DNA of 64,000 bases, from positions 21,116,447-21,180,446 of the forward strand of contig NC_135555.1 in NCBI RefSeq assembly GCF_964340395.1. The letters are read 5' to 3'. Numbering within the stretch: the stretch's first letter is position 1; each line of letters begins with the position of its first letter. Shown here in pieces: positions 11,078-23,114 of this stretch. The translations under genes were made by a program, and so were the position numbers. The notes beneath the pieces are model-generated. The model had not been told where the DNA came from and ran no database searches. It was given only the letters and a program-made list of their open reading frames with translations. This DNA comes from Glandiceps talaboti (lineage: Eukaryota > Hemichordata > Enteropneusta > Spengelidae).

Positions 11078-13737
11078 CTACTTACATACAAATGGCCTTT
11101 CCTTTGTATGGATTCTCATGTGTACTTTCAAATTACCACTGTGAGCAAAACTTTTACCACACTCTTTACATACAAATGGTCTTTCATTTGTGTGGATTCT
11201 CATGTGTACTTTCAGATTACTATTTTGAGTAAAACGTTTACTACACTCCTTACATACAAATGGTCTTTCATTTGTATGTATTCTCATGTGTACTTTTAAA
11301 TCAATATTTTGAGTAAAACTTTTACCACACTCCTTACAAACAAATGGTCTTTCATTTGTGTGGATTCTCATGTGTACTTTCAGATTACTATTTTGAGTAA
11401 AACGTTTACTACACTCCTTACATACAAATGGTCTTTCATTTGTATGTATTCTCATGTGTACTTTTAAATCAATATTTTGAGTAAAACTTTTACCACACTC
11501 CTTACATACAAATGGTCTTTCGTTTGTGTGGATTCTCATGTGTACTTTCAGACGACTATTTTGAATAAAACGTTGACCACACTCCTCACATACAAATGGT
11601 CTTTCATTTGTATGGATTCTCATGTGTACTTTCAGATGAATACTTTGAGTAAAACTTTTACCACACTCCTTACATACAAACGGTCTTTCCTTAGTATGGA
11701 TTCTCATGTGTACTTTCAAATAATAATTATGACAAAACCTTTTACAACAATCAGTACATACAAATGGCCTTTCATTTTTATAGTTTCCATTGTCATCTCC
11801 TGTAGCACTGGACCCTAAACAATGCTCCTCAGAGTCTGACAGAGTCTGTTCATTGCTAATAATATCACAATTTCCACATGTCATTGTATTTTTTGGAGAA
11901 TTCTGGCTCTCTTTGGTCACTAACACATCACAGTCACTTCTTGTACTATACTCTATACAATGCTCCTCAGAGTCTTCTTCAACCATGACTTCATCCAATG
12001 TAACAAGTCCATGTTGACAAAGACAATCTATTACCATGAATTTATCTGTTAACACAAAAAATAAAGGTGTTAGTCATGTGACTCACTGATCATAAATCTA
12101 AATTAACATTTTATGATTATTATGATTGTCATTAATTTTAAAAAGGCAGTGATCATCTGAAGACTATATGTTACTAACAAAACTTGTCCATATATGTGAT
12201 TTATATGAATGCAAAAATGTAATGAAACAACCAAGATCCGGAACAACTCATAGCAGATGTAAATAATGCCCAGGTAGACAAGCATATGACGTTAGAAGGA
12301 TAGAAGAAACTAAATGGTACTGTGCTGCGTAAGTCTTACCCATGGAGATGGACTAAATAACACCATAGTGCTGCATTTCTGCTATATGTCAGGAAGATTC
12401 CTTTCAAGCAGTTGAAATGACAGATGGACAGAAAACACAGAATTCTGCATGATTAATAATCAATTTTGTAGTTTACCTATGGTCTCTGAACCAAGTTTGT
12501 ATTGATCTGAAGTAAAGATCCCTAAGTACACCTTTACATTTGTTGGCAAATAATTGAAAAAGTACCTATGGTGTTGTAGCACAATTGTGCAATTCCTGAT
12601 TACTCCCCGTTATCTTTACAATATATTACCATTGCATTATTTGGCTCTTTCTGTGTGTGCATGGCCTCGCTGCTAAGCACATATAATACACACCCAAATT
12701 TTACTGTTGCTTAGGGAGCTGCCTTGTTGCTAGGTATATTAGCATACATTTTTTGACATACGTAAGCATACACTGCTATCTTTGCAAAACATATTTGCAT
12801 TTTGCTGTTGCTCAGAATGCTACAATTGCTAGGGCAAGTTGTCTTGAAATATATCTGCAGAATAACTCCTCTACAATACTTTGGCCCCCATTAACAAATA
12901 AGTTTTCGGGGTATAACTTCTGTGGTTTTGATATGGCCAGTATTAGGTAAAATCTACCCACCCCACCCAAACCCCCATGTCATGTTACCTGGGTACGGAT
13001 TTCCCATACACAAATACCATAGACTCTATGGGGAAACACTGCCCATTTACCTCCTTTCTCCCTTTCTGTTACTGTGGTTCCCCAATCTTAGCAAAAAGGA
13101 GAACTTTTCCATAAAAATTCATATATTCAGACCAAAGGCATATTTTTGACCCAAAACTCACGTCTCTTATACAATCCATTTCATACAAAAATTTCTATTT
13201 CTACGCCCTCACCAAATACTATAGCATGGCAATCAGTCTGGCAGGTTTTGACATTAAGTTGTTGAAATACACACACAACATATATACACACATTTCACCA
13301 TGCCTTTAGTAACACTGAAGCATTTCGTCATGTAAAATCATGAAGACTCTCCTCAAGAGCACACATTTTATGAAAATATCTCTTTCCTGGAGTGGCATTC
13401 CCCTTATAAGTTATAATTGTTTACATACACACACATACATTTGTACATCAATACATACACACTCACCATTCCTTTAGCATACTGAACCAGCTCAGTTGTG
13501 CTAAAAGGGACTTTCACTGTCTAATTCAAATCCGATACTACTGACTCACAAATTTCTGCAAACAACAAACTTGTCATCAAGTCAATATGATACAATGGAA
13601 TGGGTGGTGTTATGTATAAATTACTACAACATACCTTTGTCAGAGAGTGTGTTATTCTCAAGTCGGTAAAGTAACACTTGATATGCTTCATTCAAGTCTC
13701 GTTCATATAGGCTGAATACCAACTCTTCATTGTCCAT
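11078..13737 (-). CDS. Zinc-finger gene copy 2 (8 fingers)
   Basis: Exon 1 is 13635-13737 and exon 2 is 11078-12045, with the same phase-1 splice as copy 1; 356 aa predicted. The N-terminal region and acidic linker are the same as in copy 1. The eight fingers have variable cores NYYL, SIHL, NSRL, NIDL, NSNL, NIDL, NSNL and SGNL. The NIDL-NSNL pair is duplicated as a 168-bp tandem block, a recent unequal exchange. It ends at ERPFVCK with the same stop as copy 1. Flanks and intron are very close to copy 1, so copies 1 and 2 are sister units. A nuclear DNA-binding role follows from family only. Confidence 0.8.
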
Positions 13738-14749
13738 TTCTGATTCAGAAAGCAAATGCAATTTAGTGACTGTTTAGTACAAAGACAAAAGATTGTATAT
13801 GTTGACCACTAGGGGCGCTGTGTCATGGTGGGGAGAATGCGTACTTCAGCATGCAAATTGTCCGTGTCTGTATGTTGCAACAGTATGGACCCATTAACAG
13901 AGGCTTGCGGGACGCCGTGCTGACGTAGTTACCCTTAGAAAGCAGATGTTGACTGTTTAAATAATGTTTGTTGGTGATCGGACCGTAATGATTACTGTAG
14001 TCTGTAGTGTACAATAAATTCAAGGTGGACGTGCTCTTTATCAGGCGGGTACGCGGGTCTTGATTGTTCACTTTCGTCAATTTTGTCCATATATTCACTG
14101 TCAAATTACTTTACCTGATGATTAAGTACCTACCTAGAGTTTATCTTGTCTAGAAAGTGATTGGAGAGTGCCCCAGGATTGATTATCCGCACAGTGCAGT
14201 CCACAGACAGTGTCTATGTTGTCGTACCAGAGACACCAACCAAAATCTTTACTAATAAGTCGTGTCATCGCTCATGCGCACATTGGTATTGTTTGTCTCA
14301 CGTCTGTTTGGTTAGATTGGTACATGTACACTAACTGAATTGAAAAAAATTAGACTCCACGAAAACGCTTCACCACACGGCAAAACATCGGGAGTGTCAT
14401 TTGAATCATAATTTTATGAGAACACTTTGTTGAAATATGAACCTCATGTTGTTGTTTTGACATTGTAATAATTTGATATATTTTACCATAGACCCTCCCT
14501 CCACCATGGTGGAGGGACTGTGATTTAAACTAGCTGTAGGAGAGGGCGCACAATCAAAACGTGTCGCTGCGTTTATTAAGGTTCCGTTCATTAGTACAGC
14601 TGGTGGGATGGGTGAGAGAATGGGGAGGGCGGGGAACCTGAAATTTTGCGTCACTGTTATTAGAGGTGACGCAATTTCTTTAAATTTCGCCACTGTCTTT
14701 GATAAACAAATGAATAGAATACACATTTATTTGATAAAATCATGAAGTA

Positions 14750-15280
14750 TGGTTTATTATTATCTTAGCATGTATACCACACAATTCAGTTTGAATAAAA
14801 GTGCCAATGGCGTTGAAGCATAACTGTTGACAGTAAACTGTAATTCTCTGTATTGATAATGTGGTCTTGTTGCTAGGTATATTTATATTTGCAATCATGT
14901 GGGTGTGATCTTATTGCCAGGCATATCTACATAATTCATTTACTTTCCTGTCACTAGTGCTATTTGGGCATTATACGTCATTGTTTACCTGTTGCTATGG
15001 GCATGGTCATGATGCTTAGGGCATTTACATGTTTAAAATAATGTTTATTCAAACGCATTATCCATTGTTATATTTGTATTTTTTTTAAAAACACTATCAT
15101 TTGACTGTTGCTAAGGGCATGCTCACGGTTGCTATGTAAGTATGACACACTCACAATTTGCAGACTAACACTTTTAGAATCATTACCAAATTTCATCCCC
15201 AGTAATTTGAGAGGTAAAGTTCAATACCAAAATCACTTGTATCAACTACAAGACAGACATACAGACAGACATACATACAT

Positions 15281-15362
<82 letters not shown>

Positions 15363-15732
15363 TGACTGACTGACTGACTGACAGGCATTTCACCTCAAAC
15401 CAAACTGTGGTTCAGTTAGGTAGAGAATGTTTAAAATAAAATCCTGTGTTACTCGCACACACTTTATTACATTATGTTAAGAACCCATAAAAATGTTAAT
15501 GCATTAATTAGATCAATTTAAACAATCATTTCTGTACACTCCTGTCTAAATATTCCTGAGACATAACACCAAAACAATCATTGGAGTTTTTTTACCAAAA
15601 ATGACATTTTCGTACCCAAATCACACATCTGTGATACAATCATTTTGCTTTGAATTTCCCAACTCGACACCACATGTAATGTTCCTACCAAATACCAAGT
15701 CAATCGGTTGAACAGTTTTTGAGTTTCAGTTG

Positions 15733-15780
<48 letters not shown>

Positions 15781-15817
15781 ATGCCTATAGCACTACTAAA
15801 CTTCATTAGTTTAGTTA
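14750..15817 (+). mobile_element. Microsatellite-bearing Helentron/pearl-like element (unit 2)
   Basis: Same layout as 8,985-9,964: GTTGCTA core repeats, a longer pure (ACAG)n block (15,249-15,360) followed by ACTG repeats, a spacer, (CA)n at 15,735-15,779 and the ACTAAAC/GTTTAGT hairpin. Microsatellite lengths differ from unit 1 although the spacers are almost identical. The first 200 bp resemble the unit's upstream block, so the left limit is uncertain. Confidence 0.4.
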
Positions 15818-16581
15818 TTGCGACAATTGGCAATTGGTCTTCTGAAATGTATGACATCTTTGAAAGTCTAGTTATTGATGAGTTGATTCCATGTAATACT
15901 GGGATTGTCAGGTTCTGTAAACATTTGAATTGTACTGAAAACTGGTATATGCATGTTCGTAACAAACCGAAATTACGCACGTACAGTATCTTTAAAAGAA
16001 CACATTGCCGTGAAAATTATTTAGATTTAGATTTGTCAAGAGCTGAACGTTCTCTTTTTGTTCAGTTACGAATAGGAATACTTCCACTCAGGATTGAAAC
16101 ATGTCGTTTTAGGGGCGAGGTGTTACATACTCGCCTCTGTGTGTTCTGTAATGCAAATTCAATTGAGGATGAATCTCACTTTTTATTTCACTGTTCATTC
16201 TATCATGATTTAAGAACACATTTTTACAATATTATACTTGAGTCTAATCCAAATTTTGTAAACTTTAATGAGACTGAGAAGTGGAACTTTATAATGATCA
16301 ATATGCCTAGAGCAACTTGTAAATTTATTCACAAAGCTTACACCAGAAGGTGTAATCATCTTTATATAACAGTGTAGTATGTTACTTTTCTTTACTTGCT
16401 ATGACTGTCCTCTTTGCACCCCTTATTTTTAAGTGCTTTATAAGAGTAATTCAGTTTTGTAGTGACTAATAAGCCTGGTGGATGGGTGATGTGTTTGCAT
16501 TCTGATATTGTTATTGCCAATTTGTAAAATGTATATCACATGTCACTATAATAAACAACCTTATACTATGCCAATAAAAAA
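15818..16581 (+). mobile_element. LINE 3' fragment (unit 3)
   Basis: This is the same C-terminal LINE segment as in unit 2, open to 16,377 and ending HLYITV, with the same 3' UTR and A-rich end. Substitutions such as Gly to Cys before RFRGE and a Leu to Phe in the first Cys pair leave the zinc-knuckle cysteines and histidines intact. Confidence 0.75.
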
Positions 16582-16928
16582 TCTGGCTTTAGATGATTTC
16601 CTGCAAATTTCCTTCAAGGTATCCTGCAAGCGATCATTCCATAGTGTCCATAGAGTAAAAAAAATATGGACAACCTTTTACAGTATAATCATGACCAACT
16701 GGGAATTACATATGAATGTGTTTTTTTTCATTTGTATAAATTCTCCTATGTAATTTCATATCATGACACAAATATGGTTTATGATCTGTATGGAGTCTCA
16801 TATGAACATTTCGATTATTTCCTTGATGAAATCTTTTTATTACGCTCCTTACATACAAAAAGTCTTTGCTTTGTATAGATTCCCATGTGTTTGTTCAGAT
16901 TACCAATTTGAACAAAACTTTTACCACA

Positions 16929-19668
16929 CTACTTACATACAAATGGCCTTTCCTTTGTATGGATTCTCATGTGTACTTTCAAAGTACCACTGTGAGCAAA
17001 ACTTTTACCACACTCTTTACATACAAATGGTCTTTCGTTTGTGTGGATTCTCATGTGTACTTTCAGATGACTATTTTGAGTAAAACGTTTCCTACACTCC
17101 TTACATACAAATGGTCTTTCATTTGTATGGATTCTCATGTGTACTTTCAAATCAATACTTTGAGTAAAACTTTTACCACACTCCTTACATACAAATGGTC
17201 TTTCATTTGTGTGGATTCTCATGTGTACTTTCAGACGACTATTTTGAGTAAAACGTTGACCACACTCCTTACATACAAATGGTCTTTCATTTGTATGGAT
17301 TCTCATGTGGACTTTCAAATCACTACTTAAAGTAAAACTTTTACCACACTCCTTACATACAAATGGTCTTTCATTTGTGTGGATTCTCATGTGTACTTTC
17401 AAATAATATTTATGACAAAACCTTTTACCACAATCAGTACATACAAATGGTCTTTCCTTAGTATGGATTCTAATGTGTACTTTCAGATTACTATTTTGAG
17501 TAAAACTTTTACCACACTCCTTACATACAAATGGTCTTTCCTTAGTATGGATTCTCATGTGTACTTTCAGATTACTATTTTGAGTAAAACTTTTACCACA
17601 CTCCTTACATACAAATTGTCTTTCCTTAGTATGGATTCTCATGTGTACTTTCAAATTATATTTACAACAAAACCTTTTACAACAATCAGTACATACAAAT
17701 GGCCTTTCATTTTTATGGTTTCCATTGTCATCTCCTGTAGCACTGGACCCTAAAGAATGCTCCTCAGAGTCTGACAGAGTCTGTTCATTGCTAATAATAT
17801 CACAATTTCCACATGTCATTGTATTTTCTGGAGAATTCTGGCTCTTATTGGTCACTAACACATCACAGTCACTTCTTGTACTATACTCTATGCAATGCTC
17901 CTCAGAGTCTTCTTCAACCATGACTTCATCCAATGTAACAAGTCCATGTTGACAAAGACAATCTATTACCATGAATTTATCTGTTAACACAAAAAATAAA
18001 GGTGTCAGTCATGTGACTCACTGATCATAAATCTAAATTAACATTTTATGAATATTATGATTGTCAATAATTTTAAAAAGGCAGTGATCATCTGAAGACT
18101 ATATGTTACTAACAAAGCTTGTCCATATATGTGATTTATATGAATGCAAAAATGTAATGAAACAACCAAGATCCGGAACATCTCATAGCACATGTAAACA
18201 ATGCCCAGGTAGACAAGCATATGACATTAGAAGGATAGAAGAAACTAAATGGTACTGTGCTGTGTAAGTCTTACCCATGGAGATGGACTAAATAACACTA
18301 TAGTGCACTGCATTTCTGCTATATGTCAAGAAGATTCCTTTCAAGCAGTTGAAATGACAGACGGACAGAAAAAAAAGAATTCTGCATGCTTAATAATCCA
18401 TTTTGTAATTTACCTATGTCGACTCTGAACCAAGTTTGTATTGATCTGAAGTAAAGATCCCAAGAACACCTTTACATTTGTTGGCAAATAATTGAAAAAG
18501 TACCAATGGTGTTGTAGCACAATTGTACAATTCCTGATTACACCCTGTTATCTTTGCAATATATACCATTGCATTATTTGGCACTTTCTGTGTGTGTGCA
18601 TGGCCTTGCTGCTAAGCACATAATAACACACCCAAATTTTACTGTTGCTTAGGGAGCTGCCTTGTAGCTAGCTATATTAGCATACATTTTTTGACAAAGG
18701 TTAGCATACACTGCTATCTTTGCAAAACATATTTGCATTTAGCTGTTGCTAAGAATGCTACAATTGCTAGGGCAAGTTGTCTTGAAAAATATCTGCAGAA
18801 TAACTCCTCTACAATATTTTGGCCCCCATTAACAAATAAGTTTTCGGGGTATAACTTCTGTGGTTTTGATATGGCCAGTATTAGGTAAAATCTACCCACC
18901 CCACCCAAACCCCCATGTCATGTTACCTGGGTACGGATTTCCCATACAAAATTACCATAGACTCTATAGGGAAACACTGCCATTTACCTCCTTTCTCCCT
19001 TTCTGTTACTGTGGTTCCCCAATCTTAGCAAAACGCTGACCTTTTCCATAAAAATTCATATATTCAGACCAAAGGCATATTTTTGACCCAAAACTCACGT
19101 CTCTTATACAATCCATTTCATACAAAAATTTCTATCTCTACACCCTCACCAAATACTATAGCATGGCAATCAGTCTGGCAGGCTTTGACATTAAGTTGTT
19201 GAAATACACACACAACATAGATACACACATTTCACCATGCCTTTAGTAATACTGAAGCATTTCGTCATGTAAAATCATGAAGACTCTCCTCAAGAGCACA
19301 CATTTTATGAAAATATCTCTTTCCTGGAGTGGCATTCCCCTTATAAGTTATAATTGTTTACATACACACGTACATTTGTACATCAATACATACACACTCA
19401 CCATTCCTTTAGCATACTGAACCAGCTCAGTTGTGCTAAAAGGGACTTTCACTGTCTAATTCAAATCCGATACTACTGACTCACAAATTTCTGCAAACAA
19501 CAAACTTGTCATCAAGTCAATATGATACAATGGAATGGGTGGTGTTATGTATTACTACAACATACCTTTGTCAGAGAGTGTGTTATTCTCAAGTCGGTAA
19601 AGTAACACTTGATATGCTTTATTCAAGTATCGTTCATATAGGCTGAATACCAACTCTTCATTGTCCAT
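16929..19668 (-). CDS. Zinc-finger gene copy 3 (9 fingers)
   Basis: Exon 1 is 19566-19668 and exon 2 is 16929-17980; 384 aa predicted. Exon 1 differs by Asp to Tyr and Glu to Lys in the middle of the N-terminal region. Nine fingers follow, with cores KYNL, NSNL, NSNL, KYYL, SSDL, NSRL, SIDL, NSHL and SGTL. The fourth is again the TDCGKRF type otherwise found only at the start of the array, so an N-terminal block was internally duplicated. It stops at ERPFVCK like copies 1, 2 and 4. Intron sequence groups this copy with copy 4. Confidence 0.8.
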
Positions 19669-20689
19669 TTCTGATTCAGAAAGCAAATGCAATTTAGTGA
19701 CTGTTTAGTACAAAGACAAAAGATTGTATATTTTGACCACTAGGGGCGCCGTGTCATGGTGGGGAGAATACGTACTTCAGCATGCAAATTGTCCGTGTCT
19801 GTATGTTGCAACAGTATGGACCCATTAACAGAGGCTTGCGGGACGCCGTGCTGACGTAGTTACCCTTAGAAAGCAGATGTTGACTGTTTACTAATACATA
19901 ATGTTTATTGGTGAACTGACCCGTCATGATTACTGTAGTCTGTAGTGTACAATAAATTCAAGGTGGACGTGCTCTTTATCAGGCGGGTACGCGGGCTTGA
20001 TTGTTCACTTTCGTCAATTTTGTCCATATATTCACTGTCAAATTACTTTACCTGATGATTAAGTACCTACCTAGAGTTTATCTTGTCTAGAAAGTGATTG
20101 GAGAGTGCCCCAGGATTGATTATCCGCACAGTGCAGTCCACAGACAGTGTCTATGTTGTCGTACCAGAGACGCCAACCAAAATCTTTACTAATAAGTCGT
20201 GTCATCGCTCATGCGCACATTGGTATTGTTTGTCTCACGTCTGTTTGGTTAGATTGGTACATGTACACTAACTGAATTGAAAAAATTTAGACTCCACGAA
20301 AACGCTTCACCACACGGCAAAACATCGGGAGTGTCATTTGAATCATAATTTTATGAGAACACTGTGTTGAAATATGAACCTCATGTTGTTGTTTGACATT
20401 GTAATAATTTGATATATTTTACCATACACCCTCCCTCCACCATGGTGGAGGGGCTGTGATTTAAACTAGCTGAGGGCGCACAATCAAAACGAGTCTCTGC
20501 GTTTGTTAAGGTTCCGTTCATTAGTACAACGGGTGGGATGGGTGAGAGAATGGGGAGGGCGGGGAACCTGAAATTTTGCGTCACTGTTATTAGAGGTGAC
20601 GCAATTTCTTTAAATTTCGCCACTGTCTTTGATAAACAAATGAATAGAATACACATTTGATAAAATCATGAATATGGTTTATTAATATC

Positions 20690-20718
20690 TTAGAATGTAT
20701 ACCAAACATTTCAGTTTT

Positions 20719-20760
<42 letters not shown>

Positions 20761-20815
20761 ACACACACACACCATGCCTATAGCACTACTAAACTTCATT
20801 AGTTTACTTATATTG
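20690..20815 (+). mobile_element. Remnant of the microsatellite-bearing element (unit 3)
   Basis: Only a (CA)n run (20,723-20,772) and the start of the terminal segment remain. Compared with units 1, 2, 4 and 5, about 0.9 kb between the upstream block and the CA run is missing. The deletion joins TTTTAATAA directly to CACACA. Confidence 0.6.
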
Positions 20816-21571
20816 GCAATTGGTCTTCTGAAATGTATGACATCTTTGAAAGTCTAGATATTGATGAGTTCATGCCATGTAATACTGGGATTGTCAGGTT
20901 ACGTAAACATTTGAATTGTACTGAAAATTGGTATATGCATGTTCGTAACAAACCGAAATTACGCACGTACAGTATCTTTAAAAGAACATATCACCGTGAA
21001 AATTATTTAGATTTAGATTTGTCGAGAGCTGAACGTTCTCTTTTTGTTCAGTTACGAATAGGAATACTTCCACTCAGGATTGAAACAGGTCGTTTTAGGG
21101 GCGAGGTGTTACATACTCGCCTGTGTGTGTGTGTTATGTAATGCAGATTCAATTGAGGATGAATCTCACTTTTTATTTCACTGTTCATTCTATCCTGATT
21201 CAAGAACACATTTTACAATATTATACTTGAGTCTAATCCAAATTTTGTAAACTTTAATGAGACTGAGAAATGGAACTTTATAATGATCAATATGCCTAGA
21301 GCAACTTGTAAATTTATTCACAAAGCTTACACCAGAAGGTGTAATCATCTTTATATAACAATGAATTATGTTACTTTTCTTTACTTGTTATGACTGTCCT
21401 CTTTGCACCCCTTATTTTTAAGTGCTTTATACGAGCAATTCAGTTTTGTAGTGACTAATAAGCCTGGTGGGCTGGGTGATGTGTTTTCTTTCTGATATTG
21501 TTCTTGCCAATTTGTAAAATGGATATCACATGTCACTATAATAAACAACCTTATAATATGCCAATAAAAAA
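20816..21571 (+). mobile_element. LINE 3' fragment (unit 4), frame broken
   Basis: This is the same C-terminal LINE segment. The frame opened at 20,833 ends at 21,141 because of extra TG dinucleotides in a TGTGTG stretch just before the Cys-Asn-Ala motif; a 1-base loss follows downstream. The 3' UTR and A-rich end are retained. Confidence 0.75.
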
Positions 21572-21696
21572 TCCGGCTCGAGATAATTTCCTGCAAATTT
21601 CCTTCAAGGTAACCTGCAAGCGATCATTCCATAGTGTCCATAGAGTAAAAAAAAATATGGACAACCTTTTACAGAATAATTATGACGTCTGATAAA

Positions 21697-23114
21697 CTAA
21701 ACTCTGGCCAACTGGGTATTACATATGAATGATTTTTTTTCATTTGTATAAATTCTCCTATGTAATTTCATATCATGACACAAATATGGTTTATGATCTG
21801 TATGGAGTCTCATATGAACATTTCGATTATTTCCTTGATGAAATCTTTTTATCACGCTCCTTACATACAAATAGTCTTTGCTTTGCATAGATTCCCATGT
21901 GTTTGTTCAGATTACCAATTTGAACAAAACTTTTACCACACTACTTACATACAAATAGTCTTTCATTTGTGTGGATTCTCATGTGTACTTTCAAATGACT
22001 ACTTTGAGTAAAACTTTTACCACACTCCTTACATAAAAATTGTCTTTCCTTTGTATGGATTCTCATGTGTACTTTCAGATTACTATTTTCAGTAAAACGT
22101 TGACCACACTCCTTACATACAAATGGTCTTTCCTTTGTATTGATTCTCATGTGTACTTTCAGATTACTATTTTCAGTAAAACGTTGACCACACTACTTAC
22201 ATACAAATGGTCTTTCATTTGTGTGGATTCTCATGTGTACTTTCAAATGATCACTTTGAGTAAAACTTTTACCACACTCCTTACATACAAATGGTCTTTC
22301 ATTTGTATGGATTCTCATGTGTACTTTCAGAGCACCACTTTGATTAAAACTTTTACCACACTCCTTACATACAAATGGTCTTTCATTTGTATGGATTCTC
22401 ATGTGTACTTTCAAATGACCACTATGATTAAAACTTTTATCACACTCCTTACATACAAATGGTCTTTCATTTGTATGGATTCTCATGTGTACTTTCAAAG
22501 CACCACTGTGAGTAAAACGTTTACTACACTCCTTACATACAAATGGTCTTTCATTTGTATGGATTCTCGTGTAGTTTCAAATTACCACTCTGAACAAAAC
22601 ATTTATCACACTCCTTACATACAAATGGTCTTTCATTTGTATGGATTCTCATGTGTACTTTCAAATGATCACTTTGAGTAAAACTTTTACCACACTCCTT
22701 ACATACAAATGGTCTTTCATTTGTATGGATTCTCATGTGTTCTTTCAAATCACGACTTTCAGTAAAACTTTTACCACACTCCTTACATACAAATGGTCTT
22801 TCATTTGTGTGGATTCTCATGTGTACTTTCAAATAATATTTATGACAAAACCTTTCACCACAATCAGTACATACAAATGGTCTTTCCTTAGTATGGATTC
22901 TAATGTGTACTTTCAGATTACTATTTTGAGTAAAACTTTTACCACACTCCTTACATGCAAATGGTCTTTCCTTAGTATGGATTCTCATGTGTACTTTCAG
23001 ATTACTATTTTGAGTAAAACTTTTACCACACTCCTTACATAAAAATTGTCTTTCCTTTGTATGGATTCTCATGTGTACTTTCAGATTACTATTTTCAGTA
23101 AAACGTTGACCACA
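21697..23114 (-). pseudogene. Relic zinc fingers downstream of copy 4
   Basis: More than a dozen further fingers follow the copy 4 stop on the same strand. Segments at 22,551-23,072, 22,193-22,498 and 21,941-22,150 are open. The block 22,193-23,114 is a duplicate of the neighbouring coding array with a period of about 11 fingers. A 2-base loss near 22,565 shifts the frame. The ERPFVCK stop recurs at 22,193-22,195 and 21,941-21,943. The block is not part of the predicted protein. Confidence 0.75.
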
